From Paraphaeosphaeria minitans (lineage: Eukaryota > Ascomycota > Dothideomycetes > Pleosporales > Didymosphaeriaceae): DNA of 64,000 bases. The notes beneath the pieces were generated by a model that saw only the letters and a list, made by a program, of their open reading frames with translations, ran no database searches and was not told the DNA's origin. Position numbers and translations under genes: made by a program. The number at the start of each line of letters is the position of its first letter. Position 1 is the first letter of the stretch. The DNA is taken from positions 3,906,001 through 3,970,000 of the forward strand of contig WJXW01000002.1 of assembly GCA_015832175.1 (NCBI GenBank), written 5' to 3'. Shown here in pieces: positions 33,449 to 43,440 of this stretch.

Positions 33449-34107
33449 ATGCCCTTCTTCACCAGTCGCCTGACGAGTCCAACTCCTTTTCTCCTCGTCT
33501 GCTTCCTCCTACCCATCCTTCCCACCTCGGCCCTTCCCACTCTCACAAACACCACCACCACCACCACCAGAATAAACGCCTACGTCGAAAACAACTGCGT
33601 CTTTCCCATACACGCCCTCCAATCTTGGTGCGACGGCGCAGGCGGCACCGCGCACATATCTCCACATACGGGCATCTGGGTGAGGGCTTCGGAATTCCCC
33701 TTGCATCGCTTTCGCGCTAATCGGTGAATTCTGGGGAGCAGTTTGGGCACGAGTCGGGGAGGGATGGGTGCGGTGTTAGTATTGCACTAACACTGGGAGA
33801 GGAGGGTGATGGTGATGGTGATGGTGAAAGTGAAGGTGAAGGTGAAGGTGAAGGTGATAGTGATGGTGATGGTGAAGCACTTAATGAGCTTAAGAGACGA
33901 ATGTATGAGGTTGGGTATCAAATCGATGGGGATGGGAGCATGTTGTATGGACTTGGAAAGTATGGAGGGTCTGCGGGTGAGCATGTGGTGGGGAGGCTGG
34001 AGGTTGAAGGGATGGGGTGTGCGCCGGTAGTTGATGATGCGGGTCGTGTTAGGCGTGGCGAAGAGAGCTGCGGACGGGCAGGCGATGTGCGGTTTTACCT
34101 TTGCTGA
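33449..34107 (+). CDS. Small secreted BYS1/thaumatin-like protein
   Basis: A predicted secreted cysteine-containing protein of about 198 aa. Exon 1 is 33449-33679, the intron is about 33680-33741, exon 2 is 33742-34107. The acceptor could also be 3 nt earlier, adding one Gln. A clear signal peptide occupies residues 1-29 (PFLLVCFLLPILPTSA). Then NAYVENNCVFPIHALQSWC and GVSIALTL match the general BYS1 layout, and the end (SCGRAGDVRFYLC) resembles the Cys-terminated tail of that family. Fungal BYS1 proteins are phase- or host-associated secreted proteins of unknown biochemistry. The odd part is a Gly-Asp/Gly-Glu tract of about 24 residues after TLGEE, encoded by a GGTGAT/GGTGAA hexanucleotide repeat. 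The cysteines flanking it are retained. Confidence 0.62.
33803..33875 (+). repeat. Coding hexanucleotide repeat GGTGAT/GGTGAA
   Basis: About twelve copies of GGTGAY/GGTGAA-type triplet pairs, in frame in the BYS1-like gene, encoding Gly-Asp and Gly-Glu dipeptides. Confidence 0.9.
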
Positions 34108-34578
34108 GATGTAGGAGAGATGCGGAGCACAGAATTAGAAGACAAGTCATGAGCTTTGACACTGGGCAGTGCTATCTTACCCCTAGACATGTCTGCTCTG
34201 CTCTGCTCTGCTGATTATGCATGCAGTAATTGTTAGTGGGTATCCAAAAATCAAGATGACTTCAAATATACACCGCAGACGGCCATGATATCGAAAGCAG
34301 ATTATTCGAATATTTGAACGAATGCCGAGTCTGTGAGAGAAATAGACAAAAGTAAACATCAGAGCGGCGGGTTCAGGTAGTCGCTTCCTTCGCGTAGGAA
34401 GGACATCGTTTTGAGCCAAAGAAAAAGGATACAAATATGAACAAGAAGTAATATCGCAAGCCACACAGAAATACATATCTTACAATCCAGCCGTGGTTCA
34501 TGACGCCGTAAACGCAATCCGTTATTATCCCATTCGTATACCCTCTCTTTCTGAACAAAGAGCGAATCCTTCCCAAGC
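34108..34578. other. Convergent 3' region, BYS1-like / heme lyase
   Basis: 3' flanks of two converging genes. A CTGCT pentanucleotide microsatellite lies at about 34193-34213. No gene. Confidence 0.6.
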
Positions 34579-35685
34579 TCAATTATAAGACCTGCTCTTG
34601 GCAGCAAGCTCCTCTTCCTGCTTCTTCCTTGCAGCCTCCGCCTTCCGCACTTCTCTTACAACGCCGCCGGTGGCCGTCCACCATGTGTCCGTGCCCCATC
34701 TTACTAGCCGCTCTGCTGCACTTCTCGGGCCATCAATGGCTGGTCGAATATCGAGGAAGAAGACCGGTTCACCCGTCGGCTCCGGCTCGCCCTCGTAGTA
34801 ATCGATCACGTACCGCACCTCCTCGCAGCCCTTCTCATTACAGCGCTCGACGAACCAATCGTGGCGATCGAAGGGCGGCGGCGACGCAAACTTGCCGGGC
34901 CAGCCCCATGCAGCCCATTGCAGCATCTGCGCCTTGGGCGTGAGTTCGGTCGGGCGGCCGGTAAAGCGGAGCAGCTTCGGGGGCTGCACCGACTTGTCAT
35001 CCCAGGTGGTGGTGTCAAAGGGGTCTTCCGCTGTGCCGAGCATCTTGTTTGCGTTCTCCTCGCCTCGCTTGCAGATGCGGTAGCCTTCGACGATGCCGTG
35101 CGAGAAGCGTCGCTCCCACCCCATGATCTCTGCCCACGCGCCCTCGTTCAGGAAGTTGTGGACCGAAACCATGGATTCGACGGCATCGATGGGCGTATCA
35201 GTGTACCCCTTGCGCAGCATCGCGTTGTACATCTGCTGCGGAGAGGGATACTCCCAGAGTGAGCCATCGGCCTTTGGTATCGTAGACTGTTCGCGTGATA
35301 GAGGCAGGTCTTGGGTCTGGTTGTCGGCGCGTTCGTTCTCGAGGGAGAAGAACATGTTGTTGAGAGGGTTCAGGCGGGAGAGAAGACCGGTCTTCTCTGG
35401 CGGCGCGGTTGACGTGGATGCGGGTGCATTCGAGGGCTTCTCAGGAGGGACGTAGGGACACGCCCCCTGGGGTGTTGAAGGAGGCGCGGCCTTGCCTGAT
35501 GGCGGGGCCATCTTGTTGTGCATAGGACATTCCGGCTGTAGATTAGTTAGACAATATTTATCTCTACGATATACGATAAGTCCTAGACATACTGGAGGTT
35601 CCGCGTTGCCTCCTCGGGGCATAGGGTGTGGCGCAACGCGCGGGGCGGGTGCCGATGGCGTAGTATCAGCCCAGAACCAACCCAT
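34579..35685 (-). CDS. Holocytochrome c synthase (cytochrome c heme lyase)
   Basis: Attaches heme covalently to apocytochrome c (or c1) in the mitochondrial intermembrane space. Exon 1 is 35685-35593, exon 2 is 35535-34579. The 57-nt intron is a multiple of three and has no stop, so an unspliced reading also stays open (368 aa); splicing gives 349 aa and joins AEPP to PECPMH. Start MGWFWAD is typical. Two CP heme-binding motifs are present: ECPMH (Cys34) and ACPYV (Cys57). The catalytic core follows: LWEYPSPQQMYNAMLRKG, the histidine in VHNFLNEGAW, WERRFSHG, DRHDWFVERC and PVFFLDIRPA. I cannot tell CYC3 from CYT2 by eye. Confidence 0.93.
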   Translation of the reverse strand: MGWFWADTTPSAPAPRVAPHPMPRGGNAEPPVCLGLIVYRRDKYCLTNLQPECPMHNKMAPPSGKAAPPSTPQGACPYVPPEKPSNAPASTSTAPPEKTGLLSRLNPLNNMFFSLENERADNQTQDLPLSREQSTIPKADGSLWEYPSPQQMYNAMLRKGYTDTPIDAVESMVSVHNFLNEGAWAEIMGWERRFSHGIVEGYRICKRGEENANKMLGTAEDPFDTTTWDDKSVQPPKLLRFTGRPTELTPKAQMLQWAAWGWPGKFASPPPFDRHDWFVERCNEKGCEEVRYVIDYYEGEPEPTGEPVFFLDIRPAIDGPRSAAERLVRWGTDTWWTATGGVVREVRKAEAARKKQEEELAAKSRSYN

Positions 35686-37683
35686 GGCGAAGTCGTGTAT
35701 TAAAGCAAAAATAGTGTATCAGAGAAGACTAAATCCGCTATGAAAGCAGCGATGGGGAGGCGTTGCGGAGATTGTCGGAGGAGAAACTTTTTGGGTTGTT
35801 CGACGTGCACGGTCTTGTCAATGACGGTCATAGTCGGAATCTCCTCGACTCTGATTGGCTGCACCGCGTTGCCCGCTTCTGAAATACATCCATCGAGGAA
35901 GGCAGCCTTCATACGGTAACCATCTACTTGATAGAGGGTCCAGTGTCAACTCACTGCTTTGTACGAACATCTTCTCATAATTTCATCATCGATGCTACTA
36001 TTACATGATCTTGGTTCCCGAATACGCATACACAAAGAGTTCTAGCTACTCCTAATTCATCTCCACCTATTCTCCTCCATATCGATTCCCATGTGCAGGC
36101 TAAGGTGGATCGACTATGCGCGTTAAACCATTATCCTCCTCAGCATTTTATTCCATCCTAGGCTGTTCCCACCTCATCATCCCCAGCTCCTGTTCCCTGC
36201 GCGCCACACACATAATCGGACCGTGCTCCTCAAGCTGCACCGTCGCCCAGAACGCTAGCCTCACGTTACCGCAGGTAGTGCAGTATTGTGACAGGATCCA
36301 CTTTGCGCAATCTAGAAGCTCTCCAATAATCATACCATCGTCCGACGCTGCAGGACACGATAAGATGAGATACTGTTCCATAGGAGGTACCAGTCGATAT
36401 TGACATGTTCGCGATCCCGATGTAGACATAGCTCACAGTCGAGGCAGACGTTCATATCTCTAATAGGTGGGCTGGCGACAAGCATAGAGCGCGTTTAGGG
36501 TCATGCACTCAAGACTTGATCGCTGCACTTGATAGCCATAGGGACATTAAGGTGCGTATAGATCTTGCCTACATCATGCCTAAAAGATCTCCCAGGTATT
36601 GCGGGTCAATATTCGATCCAAAGTACCGAGGTTCGTTTTTGTCAAGACAGAAGGCAGCCCTGTGGCACTGGTACTCTTCGTGGCCATTGTAACAGTAGGA
36701 GAAGGCGGAGTGATAGAGACTGTCTTTACGGGGGATCTAAAATACATAGTTAGCACGTGGTTTCTTAAAACGACTGTCCTTAAGCTGACTCCAAGTATTA
36801 CTCTAAGAGCTTTACTGCTGCAAGCAAAGCCCAGGTTTACCGTCTACCCTGCACTTACTAGACCCAGCAATCGCTGTAGTTTCACAAATTCTAGCACAGT
36901 GTCCTGCCACGTATGCTAGGCTCGCATTGCACCCAGCTTGTTAGGTGTATTGAGATATAACAAGATCTGCTCAAAGAGCTTAAGAATATTAAAGACTTAC
37001 TGTGCCTTGGCACCAGATGCTGTAGTCGTGTGCTTCCAAGTAGGAACAAGTGCCTAAACCTCCGTGAAGTTATCCTGCAGATGGCTACTACTTAACTGGA
37101 TCCACCAACGAGCTTCGCGGTCCAGCCTAGTGACTTAGACGTTCCCAAGAAGCTGATCGACTCTCGCCTCGAGAGTCTCATAATGCGAAGAAAGGCCTTG
37201 TAGCTGTTTGTACGAAAGGCTAACCTCCCCGTCATCGTCCTCGCTGCCATACAGGTCGCCCTGCTAATGCGAAGCTCCTCTTCATCGTGTGTTTTGCGGG
37301 TGCCTGGAATGCCAATTGTATGTTTGGCTGAATGAGAACAGAGCAGTTGAGATAACCAACTCGTTGCATTTAGTGCATGAAACTCCGTTCGCAGTTTTGA
37401 CGGTCAACTATATTGCTGCAGTGTCACGCAGGGTGCGGACACCAAGCACGCTGTCAATCAAGTGAGGAAGATCGAGTATAGATTAAAATTAAAGGCACAG
37501 AGAGGATAGCTTTCATAAAGTATCATGTGAAGGAATAAGTAACAGGCACTAACACTAAAAGAACTAGAACTGCAGGCATGCTAATTAGCCAGTGCCGAAG
37601 CTTAAGGTAAGCAAACGCCAGAGTTTGTAAAGGGCATGCGATTGCGTGATAATATTCTTACAACACAAAAAGACCAAAAATGC
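35686..37683. other. Gene-poor, AT-richer region
   Basis: The heme lyase promoter side, then 1.8 kb with no complete gene. A minus-strand 93-codon frame at 36148-36429 has protein-like composition (LLDCAKWILSQYCTTCGNVR) but no domain I know. Near 37140-37240 the minus strand reads SYKQLQGLSSHYETLEARVD then a stop, then RWWIQLSSSHLQ, which looks like decayed coding sequence. I suspect an old repeat or pseudogene but cannot name it. Confidence 0.4.
35852..35856 (-). promoter_or_regulatory. CCAAT box upstream of heme lyase
   Basis: CCAATCA on the minus strand, about 165 bp before the ATG. The HAP/CCAAT-binding complex controls many fungal respiratory and heme genes, so orientation and distance fit. 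Function is inferred. Confidence 0.4.
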
Positions 37684-37903
37684 TAGACACGGCCGGACTC
37701 GAACCAGCGTCTCCCCTTTCACCCCACCCCAGCAGCCCCTCTTCCACTGCTTGGTATAATGCCACGTCCTTGGTCAAGAACCCAACATATACAATTAGGT
37801 CTTCTTCGTTACTTAAGGGCTCTGGATCGTCTTGTGTAAATGGACGAGGAGGTCAGCTGGCGGGTCTGCAGGTAAGAGTATCTTACCACCAGACCACGCG
37901 TCC
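37684..37903 (-). other. tRNA-like structure interrupted by 148 nt
   Basis: On the minus strand the two ends of this segment form a near-complete tRNA. The acceptor is GGACGCG with CGTGTCT (G-U pairs included) plus discriminator A. The D arm is GTC/GAT with loop TGGTGGTAA. The anticodon stem is CTCTT with AAGGG. There is a 5-nt variable region, and the T arm is GCTGG/CCGGC with loop TTCGAGT, each arm at exactly the right spacing. The anticodon loop is split by 148 nt (37720-37867). The loop begins ACCTGC, so position 33 would be C instead of the usual U. It is either an intron-bearing tRNA with a very long intron, a tRNA pseudogene hit by an insertion, or a tRNA-derived element. I do not assign an amino acid. 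Confidence 0.5.
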
Positions 37904-38723
37904 TTCTGATTTAGATGGCGAGTATCTCCCGTGAGAGACACATGTACCCACGGTACTATGTCGTAAGTGCGATCGTGATGCATGCGAGACATGTCATCAA
38001 ATGGGATACTTCGCGCACTTTTGCAAGCCGCAAGCCGCGACAAAACGCAGGACATGAACTTGGTAGGGTGGCAAAGTACAACCCTGGGAAACTCGTACCT
38101 AGGTCAAAAGCAAAAGTACTGCCTGAATAGTTACCATGTATGTTCATGCCACTGTCTGGAGTTGTGGACATCAGAGGAGATCGCAGACGTGCTTGTTGAA
38201 CATGAAGGTACTGAATGGAAGACCATGTGTTTCCCCGAGTGTGTGTGTGTGTGCTTGATAGCTATAGATGTTCACATACCTAGTGAGCACATATAAGAAG
38301 GGCATATAGCAGACATAGCTCGGATGTATCTATCACTGAGAGCATGGGGAAGTAGCTGTTAGCTGTGTGTATACATGCTCGCATCCTGTGAATGAGCACA
38401 GAACCTGTAAGCTCGCACCTTGAGGAATTTATGACAGTTGCCTCTTAGACGCTTTCGCCGAACTATTCCTTGTGCATAGTTTTCCAGAAGGTCCTTCGGG
38501 AATGGCGCGTGTTTCACTCCATCAAGGCAAAAGAGACAAGCAGCAGATCAGAAGAAACTTCTCAAGGATGAGCATGTCGCTTCTGTGCTGGAAGATTGTG
38601 TATCATATAGCTCGTGTATCACAAAAAGCTACGTGGTATCATCCTCGGGAGCGTAGTAGAGCGCCTCTACATGCGTGTTTCGTATCAATCATCCCTCAAA
38701 CCGTTCTCTGCGTCATTTAGTGC
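37904..38723. other. Intergenic, tRNA-like element to YIP1
   Basis: A short GT microsatellite lies near 38241 and otherwise nothing recognisable. The right end is the YIP1 3' side. Confidence 0.5.
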
Positions 38724-39717
38724 TTACGCGGCCGGAATCGCAACCTTCGCCAGCGTCCCCGTACCCCTAGAGCTGAAAATAGCCATGATACCGAAGCTTC
38801 CATAGAACAGTACCATGGGATACGCCACCAAGCCTCTCATCGAAGTCATGCGTCCTACATCATATTAGCTTTGCTGCTATTCCTCCCATCATGTTTGCAC
38901 ACTTACCGACAACCGTAAACATAGAGCTAGACGAGTAAGAGCACCATACAATTGCCAAGCTCGTAAGCAGATAGCCAAAGAAGCCATCCAGTGGCACAAC
39001 GATGCCCAGAATCGCAACCAGGACGAGCGGCAAAAGACAGTATCCCAGCACCGAAGCGGATCGCGGGTATGTTAGAGACGAGGAGAAGTGTGAGCTTCCG
39101 TGCTGGCCGTGGTCTTGGCTCGATGCCAGCTCGGCAGCGGAGAGGGGTGGAGACATGAGGGAGAGTATGGTGTGGAGTAGTATGGTACCCAGAACCGCAA
39201 GCCCTAAACAAGGTCAGCATCAACCGTACCCAATTCCGTAGCATAATATACCGTATATGTACCCAAAGTGTAGCTTCCCGCTTAGTAGCAGACTCGTTCC
39301 GAAGACAAAGAAGAACAGTATAGGCCCCGCTATATCACTGTCGTCCATTATATGCTGGTCGATCCGCCCGAACGGGTTCAGCACCGCCAGAGTCTTCATC
39401 TTCATGTGGCCAAAGTTCACGCCCAGCTCTTCCAGCAGCGGCGGTTCCCCATCGTATCCCTCAGTGCCAAATGCGGCTAGCCATCCCGTTCGCAGCCCAG
39501 ACGCTCCGACACCCATCTGCCCGCTCACACCGGGTGCGCTGAAGCCTGCGCCATATTGTGTTGGATATGCCGCCGGCTGAGGTGCTCCGTAGTTTGCTTG
39601 GAAAGGTGTGGAATGTCCCGAGACAGGCTGGTTCGAGAATGAGGACGAATAGAACTGGAGATTTTGTGGGTTTTGTTGGCCGTAGGGTGGGCTCTGTCCG
39701 TAGCCGTACTGGGCCAT
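38724..39717 (-). CDS. YIP1: Yip1/YIPF5 family ER-Golgi membrane protein
   Basis: A multi-span protein that binds Ypt/Rab GTPases and Yif1 and is needed for COPII vesicle biogenesis. Minus-strand exons 39717-39252, 39203-38907 and 38854-38724 sum to 894 nt, 297 aa. The cytosolic N-terminus is Gln/Tyr/Pro/Gly-rich ([18 protein letters not shown]). Hallmarks follow: [20 protein letters not shown], then LNPF and DLAGP-type [11 protein letters not shown], then several helices ([69 protein letters not shown]). This order fits YIPF5/Yip1 better than Yip4 or Yip5. The frame extends upstream to 40080, but the Met at 39717 begins conserved-style sequence. Confidence 0.9.
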
Positions 39718-40569
39718 CGTGGCCGGGCTGCTTTGTGCGCGGGGAGGGGATGTGCGGTGGGTAGAAGAGGAGGCGTGGTCGTAGAGATGCGGCCGTGGGT
39801 GCCTGGTAGTGGTGCCCCGTGTTACGTAGCTGCGCGACTTGTAGGAGCGAACGTGGGGCAGGGAGAGGCCAGTTGGCGGAAATTCAGACTCGCTAGAGAT
39901 GCAATTAGGCGGAGGTGTGGAGGACTTTGAAGTGTGTTTGCGTAAATTTGTTTTGGTGGACGCAGACAGTGGTGTAGAAAAAGCGAGCAGGTGTTTGTTC
40001 GTGTCGCTTCGGAACTCACCGTCGCTGAGCTTCGGGGCAAAATCCGCATCACATGACCGTGCGCACCGATAGCCCTGCACTGTTCATGCTGGTTCGTCCA
40101 CTCAACAGTTAATGTGTAACTCATTACTCGTGGAATTTGACCTTCCACAGCGTCTCAAAACTTCAACAGGACTTGAGATTCTGTTGAAAAATAATGTCCT
40201 ACCTAGCATTCTATTTTGCATCGCCGCAATGCATTCGACTGGTCTCAGACAAGTTTACAAACAACTTGTTAGATAGGGTTTGAGAGGGGTATCTTATTTC
40301 AGCAACGCTATGAGTAGAGTATGCAGGACGTAATTCCGTCATCGCTCGTTCAGCAGATCCATCACAACATGAACGTGTAGGCCATCCATGCAACCAGAAC
40401 GCCAGAACAATGCCTACACGCCGGTGACACCGCTGAGCACATCTATAGAAAACAACATCTATAGAAAACAACATCTATAGAAAACAAATCATCAAGAAAT
40501 AAAAAATCGACCATGGAAGTAGCATGTACGACTGGGGTACGTGCAACGAGATTACTCCCACTGTCCAGC
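39718..40569. other. Intergenic, YIP1 promoter and F-box 3' side
   Basis: YIP1 leader/promoter on the left. A 16-bp tandem repeat (ATCTATAGAAAACAAC, three copies, 40441-40488) lies just 3' of the F-box gene. No gene. Confidence 0.6.
40441..40488. repeat. 16-bp tandem repeat, three copies
   Basis: Unit ATCTATAGAAAACAAC, head to tail; only the last base of copy three differs. Confidence 0.9.
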
Positions 40570-42427
40570 CTAGTACATCTCGACCGTCCTTCTCGACGTG
40601 TAGTTGCACCAGTCGCACTGGTTCCAGGATTAGCCATATTAAAAAATGTGAAAATACTCCTGAATCATACCTTAGTGGCTGAAGAGGCGTCGTTGTCTTC
40701 TATACAATACTCGCTGCGGCAGATGGTGCATTCGCGGATGAATAGCTCTTTACAAGTAATGCACTGAACACCAATCAGCAAGGCACTCCAGCAAGTGATA
40801 GATGGCATACAGTATGGCCACAGCCGAAGCAGTCTCTCCTGACGCCGATGATCTGCCAGCCAATTATCAGCCTATTTCTTGAATAGTTGTTGAGCACATA
40901 CCTCGACGCGCCAGGTCTGGTTTCCAATGGTGGTGTTTGATGCTGAAGTTAGTCGGGCTCCCGCAAGCCAGCTGTGATGCTGGTATCCGGAATCCAACTA
41001 CCTCGACCTCCGAAGGACCATTGCTAGCACGCCGAAGGTTTGCATTGTTCGTAACAACATCACCACATGCCGTTGCTGCCTGCACTGGCCATCATCTCGC
41101 CGACCAGGCAGCTGTTAACGCAGAGACCCAAATGTACCTTGATGGATTGCTTGGGAAGCATCTGTGCGGTCCCGTCCGTTCCGGCGTTCTCCATGAATTC
41201 GGTCTGCTGCAGCTCGGTGCGCTGTGCAACGGCAGAGACGGTGTAACAGTCCTCATCCCACCATTTGTGACAGCGCTCGCACCAGCGGCCCTTGAGACAA
41301 TCTTCACAGCGCACAAAAAGAGGAGGTGGCTTGGAGCCGTCGACTGTGTGTGGTATTTGCGCTGCACGCAGAGAGCTGGAGTGAAGAGGGATAGGACTCA
41401 GCAATGGAAGCTTGGAGCTTGGCGATTGCCCGAATACGGCCGGTCTCTCCGGGCATGAATGGCAGGTCTCGCAGCCCTTTGGTCCCAGAGCAACCGTTGC
41501 AACAGCGGGGCTCAGATACGAAGCAGGGTGCGGTAGTCCTGACGACTCACTGTCACTGTTGCTGATGAAAGCTCTGGCCGGGTCGTGACGGGGGCCTCTG
41601 CAGAGGACTGCGTCAAAGGCAATGACACCCTCGCAGACTTTTATTGTTTCTGCCCAATCGAGGGACGCTCGCTTTGCCATCATTCGCCCGAAGCATTGAT
41701 ACCATCTGTCTGAAGATAGCGTCAAGGCGGCGTTGAGTACTTCTGAGGATTTGTGGTTCCATTCTGCACCAATTTGGGCACCTTGCGAAGACATGACACC
41801 TTTAGGTGAAGGCGACCGGGACTTCTTGTTCGTAGGCTTCTGTTTTTGCTTTTCTTGAACAGTCTCGCGCTGGCCAAAGAAGTAGATGCCTTTGATCTTG
41901 GGTGTACCTGCAGGTCTGCCTGGCCTGACAGCGTAACGCAACACCTGCTGGAGCTTGCGCTCATTCAAATGCTTGCACTCCCTGATGGACAGGATACGGA
42001 CGTTGAAAGTAGGCTCGGCGATGATCTCCCGGACGAGGTCTGCAGGGACGCTCAAGCCATCCAGCACCAGAGTCTGCACGTTGTGTAGAACATGGCGCCG
42101 CTGCAGCTTGGAGAATATGCCGCGAATCGGACCAGAGTAGAATTCATCCTCGGTCAGCGACTCGTCCATGCGTTCGGCGCGCCAACTGATGCCTCCAGAG
42201 TCGAGCGGCGCGTAGGGAACAATGGCCGACCTGACCGTGGACAAATCGAGGTAGCGGAAGACATCGGGACTATGGTGCACTGTGTGGTGGAGCGCTTTGG
42301 ATGTTGCAGCCAGGGCGAATATCGAAGCCACAGGCAGATAAGGAGCAGTTTGTCGGAGAACAAGGGAATTGAAGAGGATATCGGCCAGGTCGTGAGGATG
42401 AGAGTTGTCGGCGGTGAAAGGACCCAT
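40570..42427 (-). CDS. F-box protein with C-terminal multi-cysteine zinc clusters
   Basis: A predicted SCF substrate adaptor. Minus-strand exons: 42427-41064, 40971-40902, 40852-40811, 40763-40671, 40617-40570; 1617 nt, 538 aa. The N-terminal F-box-like segment is LPVASIFALAATSKALHHTV followed by DVFRYLDLS, then a leucine-repeat-like strip (VQTLVLDGLSV, VRILSIRECKHL). The middle is a basic/Ser linker. From about residue 380 there are zinc-type Cys clusters: CEDCLKGRWCERCHKWWDEDC, CVNSC, RRDCFGCGHT, CITCKELFIRECTICRSEYC and CDWCN. Exons 2-5 are tiny and recovered by continuous Cys text; the junction of exons 1 and 2 is the weakest and exon 1 might instead end at the TGA after GMW. The C-terminal clusters resemble a treble-clef/RING-like fold, but I know no exact domain. 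Confidence 0.75.
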
Positions 42428-43440
42428 GCTAGGTAGTGGCGGCGGAACGAGGACCAGGCGGTGGGAGGATAGGAATGCTGGAGGTGGAAGGCAAGAGGAC
42501 TCAGCGGACTTTATTGCGACCGGTGTCCCCAGGTGGGCACGTGCCTGACCACAGTTCAGGTTAGAGTTTCTCGTCGAGATGCCCGGCGGGCTGTTGAGAC
42601 GTAAAGAATAGCTGTTGGTCGTAGAAGCGTGGGCTGTCGCGCATCATCCTGGGGCCGATGCACACAGAATCAGGGTCCAAGACTAGGTGCCTACCTAGGC
42701 CAAGCGTGTGGCTACACGCAAATCTCCGCCGGCTCTGCTCGAAAGGACCAAGGCGCAGCCAAGTGTCTGAAAAGCCGTGAATGTTTCAGTGGCCATGCGC
42801 AGGGAAAAGGAAGAACAGGAGGCCAAAACACCCGCCGTCGAAGCGGCCATGGCAGCGGGCCTCCAACGCCGACGGACGGGGGGCGGGCGTTGTACGGTAT
42901 CTACTATCTAGCCATCGGCAGCGTGGGGCAGCGGCAGCTCTACCTACCGTCTACCTATAATACAGTCCCGGTACGCGACCATTTTCTTAGCGAATACAAT
43001 TACCATGCGTTATTATTAGACTACAAGGGAGGTAGGATCCGAAAGCCCGCGGTCGCATAGATAGTTGCCACCACTACGGCTAAATCGACGCGTTGCAAAC
43101 GCGCAGCGCCCAGGGTGCAACTATCTACCTACATATCCTCCTTGATACGTACGGTACGCAGACCAGCGACAGATGTATGAAATATGGCCCCCAATTCACC
43201 CTCGGGCTATTGAGGTCGAGCCAGTGCGTGCATTGCGGGGATCGATAGCTAATAATAAATACCTAGATGTCTACCTAATCGATAAGAGCCCAGTGCTTCT
43301 AGAAGCGAGTCGAAGTGACGTCGGAGCCCGTGTCTGTCAGCAGCATCGTTTACTAACATTGGTCTTTCTGTGTGGCCGCCTGCTCCTCGCCCTTTCCTGT
43401 GATAGATACGACCCTATTCTTGCACTCACTGCCCGCGACC
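42428..43440. other. Divergent promoter region, F-box / UFD1-like
   Basis: About 1 kb with several TACCTA/TAGGTA motifs (near 42688, 42940-42957, 43124, 43260, 43275). No gene is supported. Confidence 0.55.

Noticed and set aside
39718..40080. Upstream extension of the YIP1 frame
   Set aside because: Ser/Thr/Arg-rich with no conserved character; MAQYGYGQ at 39717 is the typical kind of start.
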